Source: CAISCU01 sp943361925 (lineage in GTDB: Bacteria > Bacteroidota > Bacteroidia > UKL13-3). From it: a stretch of DNA of 64,000 nt. Where the stretch lies: contig CALRIT020000004.1 in assembly GCA_943361925.1 (NCBI GenBank), positions 186,001 to 250,000 of the forward strand. The letters are read 5' to 3'. The position numbers and the translations under genes are program-made. A model generated the notes under the pieces. That model did no database searches, was not told the origin of the DNA, and saw only the letters and a list, made by a program, of their open reading frames with translations. Below, piece by piece: positions 62,175-64,000 of this stretch; position 1 is the stretch's first letter; each line of letters begins with the position of its first letter.

Positions 62175-64000
62175 TTAATTATTCAACTTTAGTAATTTTT
62201 CTCTGTAAACACTAATTCCATTTTGCTCAATTTCTACTAAGTAAACACCAGTTTTTAAACTTTCCATTTCTATAATCTCAAATTGTTCATTGATTGAATT
62301 TGTTTTCAATGATTTTTGAAACAATCTTTCTCCATTTAAGCTATAAACGTTCACAATTAACTCACTGCCCATCTCAGCTTGATTAACCCAAATTAAAGGA
62401 TGAGATGTAAAAGGATTACTCATCAATACTTCCAAATCCTGAGTTAATTCCGAATTCTCTAATTTTACAATTTTACTGTATGATTCAAGACCATCATAGT
62501 CAACCTGCTTAATACGATAATAACCAATATCTGAACCAAAATTTGTCTCATCTTTAAATGAATACAGTTGTTTTTGATTTGGATATTTACCTGCTCCTAC
62601 TCTACCTAAATCTTTAAAATCAATTCCATTTGATGAAGCTTGAATCATGAAATAATCATTATTAATTTCTGATGCAGTTTCCCATGAAATATCATTATAT
62701 CCAAATTCAGTTTTTATTGCTTTTACACTTAACCATTTTACAGGAAGAGCGTTAACTGATGTTTGACTACCAATTGAATAATCATTAAAACCATTAATGA
62801 ATCCTGTAAATAGTGAATTAGTTGAATAACTTGAAGTAATCGCATTCCATGAACCATTATAATCTGATCTTCTAATGACATATAAACTGTCGGTAGACGT
62901 GATTCCAGGTATATTACTCGTATTGATTGTTACATTAAATTCTATCGCATTTGGAGAAACGGCTGTTCCTACTCCCGAATAAGTAATGGCATACCAATTC
63001 GACTTACTTACATTATTCGGGGTAAAAATACTTAAGTTATTTGTTAATGCAGATGTATTGGTAGCAAATACCGGTGATGCAGATGAAAAAGGTTCTGTAT
63101 TATACCTACTTATTGTTAACTCTCCTGAAGAACTTCCCAATGCATTAAAATACATTGATAAATCACCTAATGTAACAGTGCCCGTTGTGCTTAATGTTTG
63201 ACTTAAAAAATTACTTGGATTACTTACTGAAACATTAGCAATATAAACTCCATTGCCTGCTGCGGCAACATCTCTGAATCCAATTAAAACATATGGATTT
63301 CCTGCATAAGCACTTAAGTTAACACACTCATATCTCCAGTCACTTCCATAAACCGGTGTATAAGAAAAACTGGTTGCAGTATCAGTTCCTAATGATGGTG
63401 TAGATAACTGACCGGATTTAGTACTCAATGGAGTAAATGATAAACCACCATCAGTACTTATCATCACTTGTAAAGTATCATCAGTTCCTACAAAAGTATT
63501 TGGTGCATGAGCTACATGATAATGTAAAACAGGATTTGTTGTATTGGCTAAACTAATTGGAGGTGAAATAATTAATGCATCTCTGTTAAACGTCACAATA
63601 TTATCCGCATACAAAACAGTTGTTGAACTAACACCATTTGGTTGAACTGCAGTTTTCTGTTTCCATAATGCAGGCACATTTCTTAAGCTGGTCCAGTTGT
63701 TTAAAATATTGGTTGAAATTCTATATGGTAAAACATTTGAAGGACTGACAGTAAATTGAAAACTTAATGTATCATTTCCTTTTAATCCATCTCCCGGAAA
63801 TGAAGTATAAATCTTAATGGAATTAGTGCCTGATGTTGTAAAAGAAATGGCTTGTAATCCACTAAAAAGAACTGAGGTTGTATCACCCGGATTGATTCCA
63901 ACACTTGTAGAACCGGGTCCAACAGCTGCACCACCATTAATTGAATACCAAACCTGAATTCCAGAAGTGCGAGCCTGTGTTCCAAAATTTTTAACAACTG
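62175..64000 (-). CDS. secreted protein with type A T9SS sorting domain, 5'-truncated by the window
   Basis: The frame is open from the right window edge to the stop at 62175, about 608 codons; a GTG at 63677 is internal, not the start. Upstream of it the sequence continues as VVKNFGTQARTSGIQVWYSI, GPGSTSVGINPGDTTSVLFS and TSFPGDGLKGNDTLSFQFTV (a CARDB/adhesion-like beta domain). It then has a MAM/jelly-roll-like part (LVLHYHVAHAPNTFV-like PVLHYHVAHAPNTFVGTDDT, YVLIGFRDVAAAGNGVYIAN), a fibronectin-like region (ALPVKWLSVKAIKTEFGYND, WETASEINNDYFMIQASSNG, YSFKDETNFGSDIGYYRIKQ) and the type A sorting domain (LEVLMSNPF ... YSLNGERLFQKSLKT ... LKTGVYLVEIEQNG). Surface-anchored cargo of the type IX system. 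Confidence 0.85.
   Translation of the reverse strand, partial: VVKNFGTQARTSGIQVWYSINGGAAVGPGSTSVGINPGDTTSVLFSGLQAISFTTSGTNSIKIYTSFPGDGLKGNDTLSFQFTVSPSNVLPYRISTNILNNWTSLRNVPALWKQKTAVQPNGVSSTTVLYADNIVTFNRDALIISPPISLANTTNPVLHYHVAHAPNTFVGTDDTLQVMISTDGGLSFTPLSTKSGQLSTPSLGTDTATSFSYTPVYGSDWRYECVNLSAYAGNPYVLIGFRDVAAAGNGVYIANVSVSNPSNFLSQTLSTTGTVTLGDLSMYFNALGSSSGELTISRYNTEPFSSASPVFATNTSALTNNLSIFTPNNVSKSNWYAITYSGVGTAVSPNAIEFNVTINTSNIPGITSTDSLYVIRRSDYNGSWNAITSSYSTNSLFTGFINGFNDYSIGSQTSVNALPVKWLSVKAIKTEFGYNDISWETASEINNDYFMIQASSNGIDFKDLGRVGAGKYPNQKQLYSFKDETNFGSDIGYYRIKQVDYDGLESYSKIVKLENSELTQDLEVLMSNPFTSHPLIWVNQAEMGSELIVNVYSLNGERLFQKSLKTNSINEQFEIIEMESLKTGVYLVEIEQNGISVYREKLLKLNN

Noticed and set aside
63782..63997. 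71-codon minus-strand frame near the right edge
   Set aside because: The true frame of the type IX cargo protein runs open through this region in another frame; this is a shadow.

Overview
The window is an AT-rich stretch of a Bacteroidota chromosome. The evidence is a PorP/SprF protein next to a giant PKD-repeat protein with a gliding-motility-type (type IX secretion, type B) C-terminus, a second protein with a type A sorting domain, a TonB-dependent receptor paired with a DUF4249 lipoprotein, DUF6913, DUF6069, DUF4369 and DUF349 proteins, bacillithiol synthesis (bshB1), and promoters of the Bacteroidota form (TTG, then TAnnTTTG or TAnnTTCG about 18-21 nt later). I cannot place it below phylum. 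No prophage, complete IS or CRISPR array is visible.

Layout. 1-15.4 kb: end of an ECF sigma gene, an outer-membrane barrel divergent from uvrA, a pseudouridine synthase, a GT9 glycosyltransferase with a GT-C-like membrane protein, ogt, a Wzi/RemB-like outer-membrane protein, then ligA, DUF6913, queE and priA. 15.4-15.8 kb: a convergent intergenic region with a structured element and three small palindromes. 15.8-23.7 kb: the PorP/SprF-like protein and its 2272-residue partner. 23.8-28 kb: ligase-associated exonuclease, two NOL1/NOP2/Sun RNA methyltransferases and a small helical protein. 28-37 kb: a DUF4369/thioredoxin-like protein, bshB1, a LysM protein translationally coupled to a GT2, an ABM monooxygenase with a SAM hydroxide adenosyltransferase, phoH and purC. 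37-39.8 kb is accessory-looking: a VapBC-like toxin-antitoxin pair between diverged direct repeats, then two lipoprotein genes each followed by a copy of another repeat. 39.8-50.6 kb: HMG-CoA lyase, DUF349 protein, methyltransferase, dxr, DUF4249/TonB receptor, two overlapping barrel genes, a 2OG oxygenase. 50.6-54.5 kb: tRNA-Leu(CAA), a WYL regulator with DinB, a fasciclin lipoprotein. 54.6-59 kb: a MarR-controlled stress operon (pirin, old yellow enzyme, DUF6069, second pirin, small unknown protein). 59-64 kb: DUF2202 lipoprotein, CoA-disulfide reductase/rhodanese fusion, and a partial type IX cargo protein.

How the genes fit together. Repair and replication are well represented (uvrA, ogt, ligA, priA, exonuclease). 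Thiol and electrophile homeostasis recurs (bacillithiol deacetylase, CoA-disulfide reductase, old yellow enzyme, pirins, MarR). Cell-envelope construction and type IX export form a third theme.

Most unusual observations: in the MarR operon the downstream pirin and the DUF6069 gene both carry a frameshift made by one extra copy of a 5-nt tandem unit, and two identical 18-bp MarR-type palindromes sit at both promoters of that locus. Several intergenic regions carry strong hairpins or repeats that no gene explains. I found no clearly new enzymatic system.
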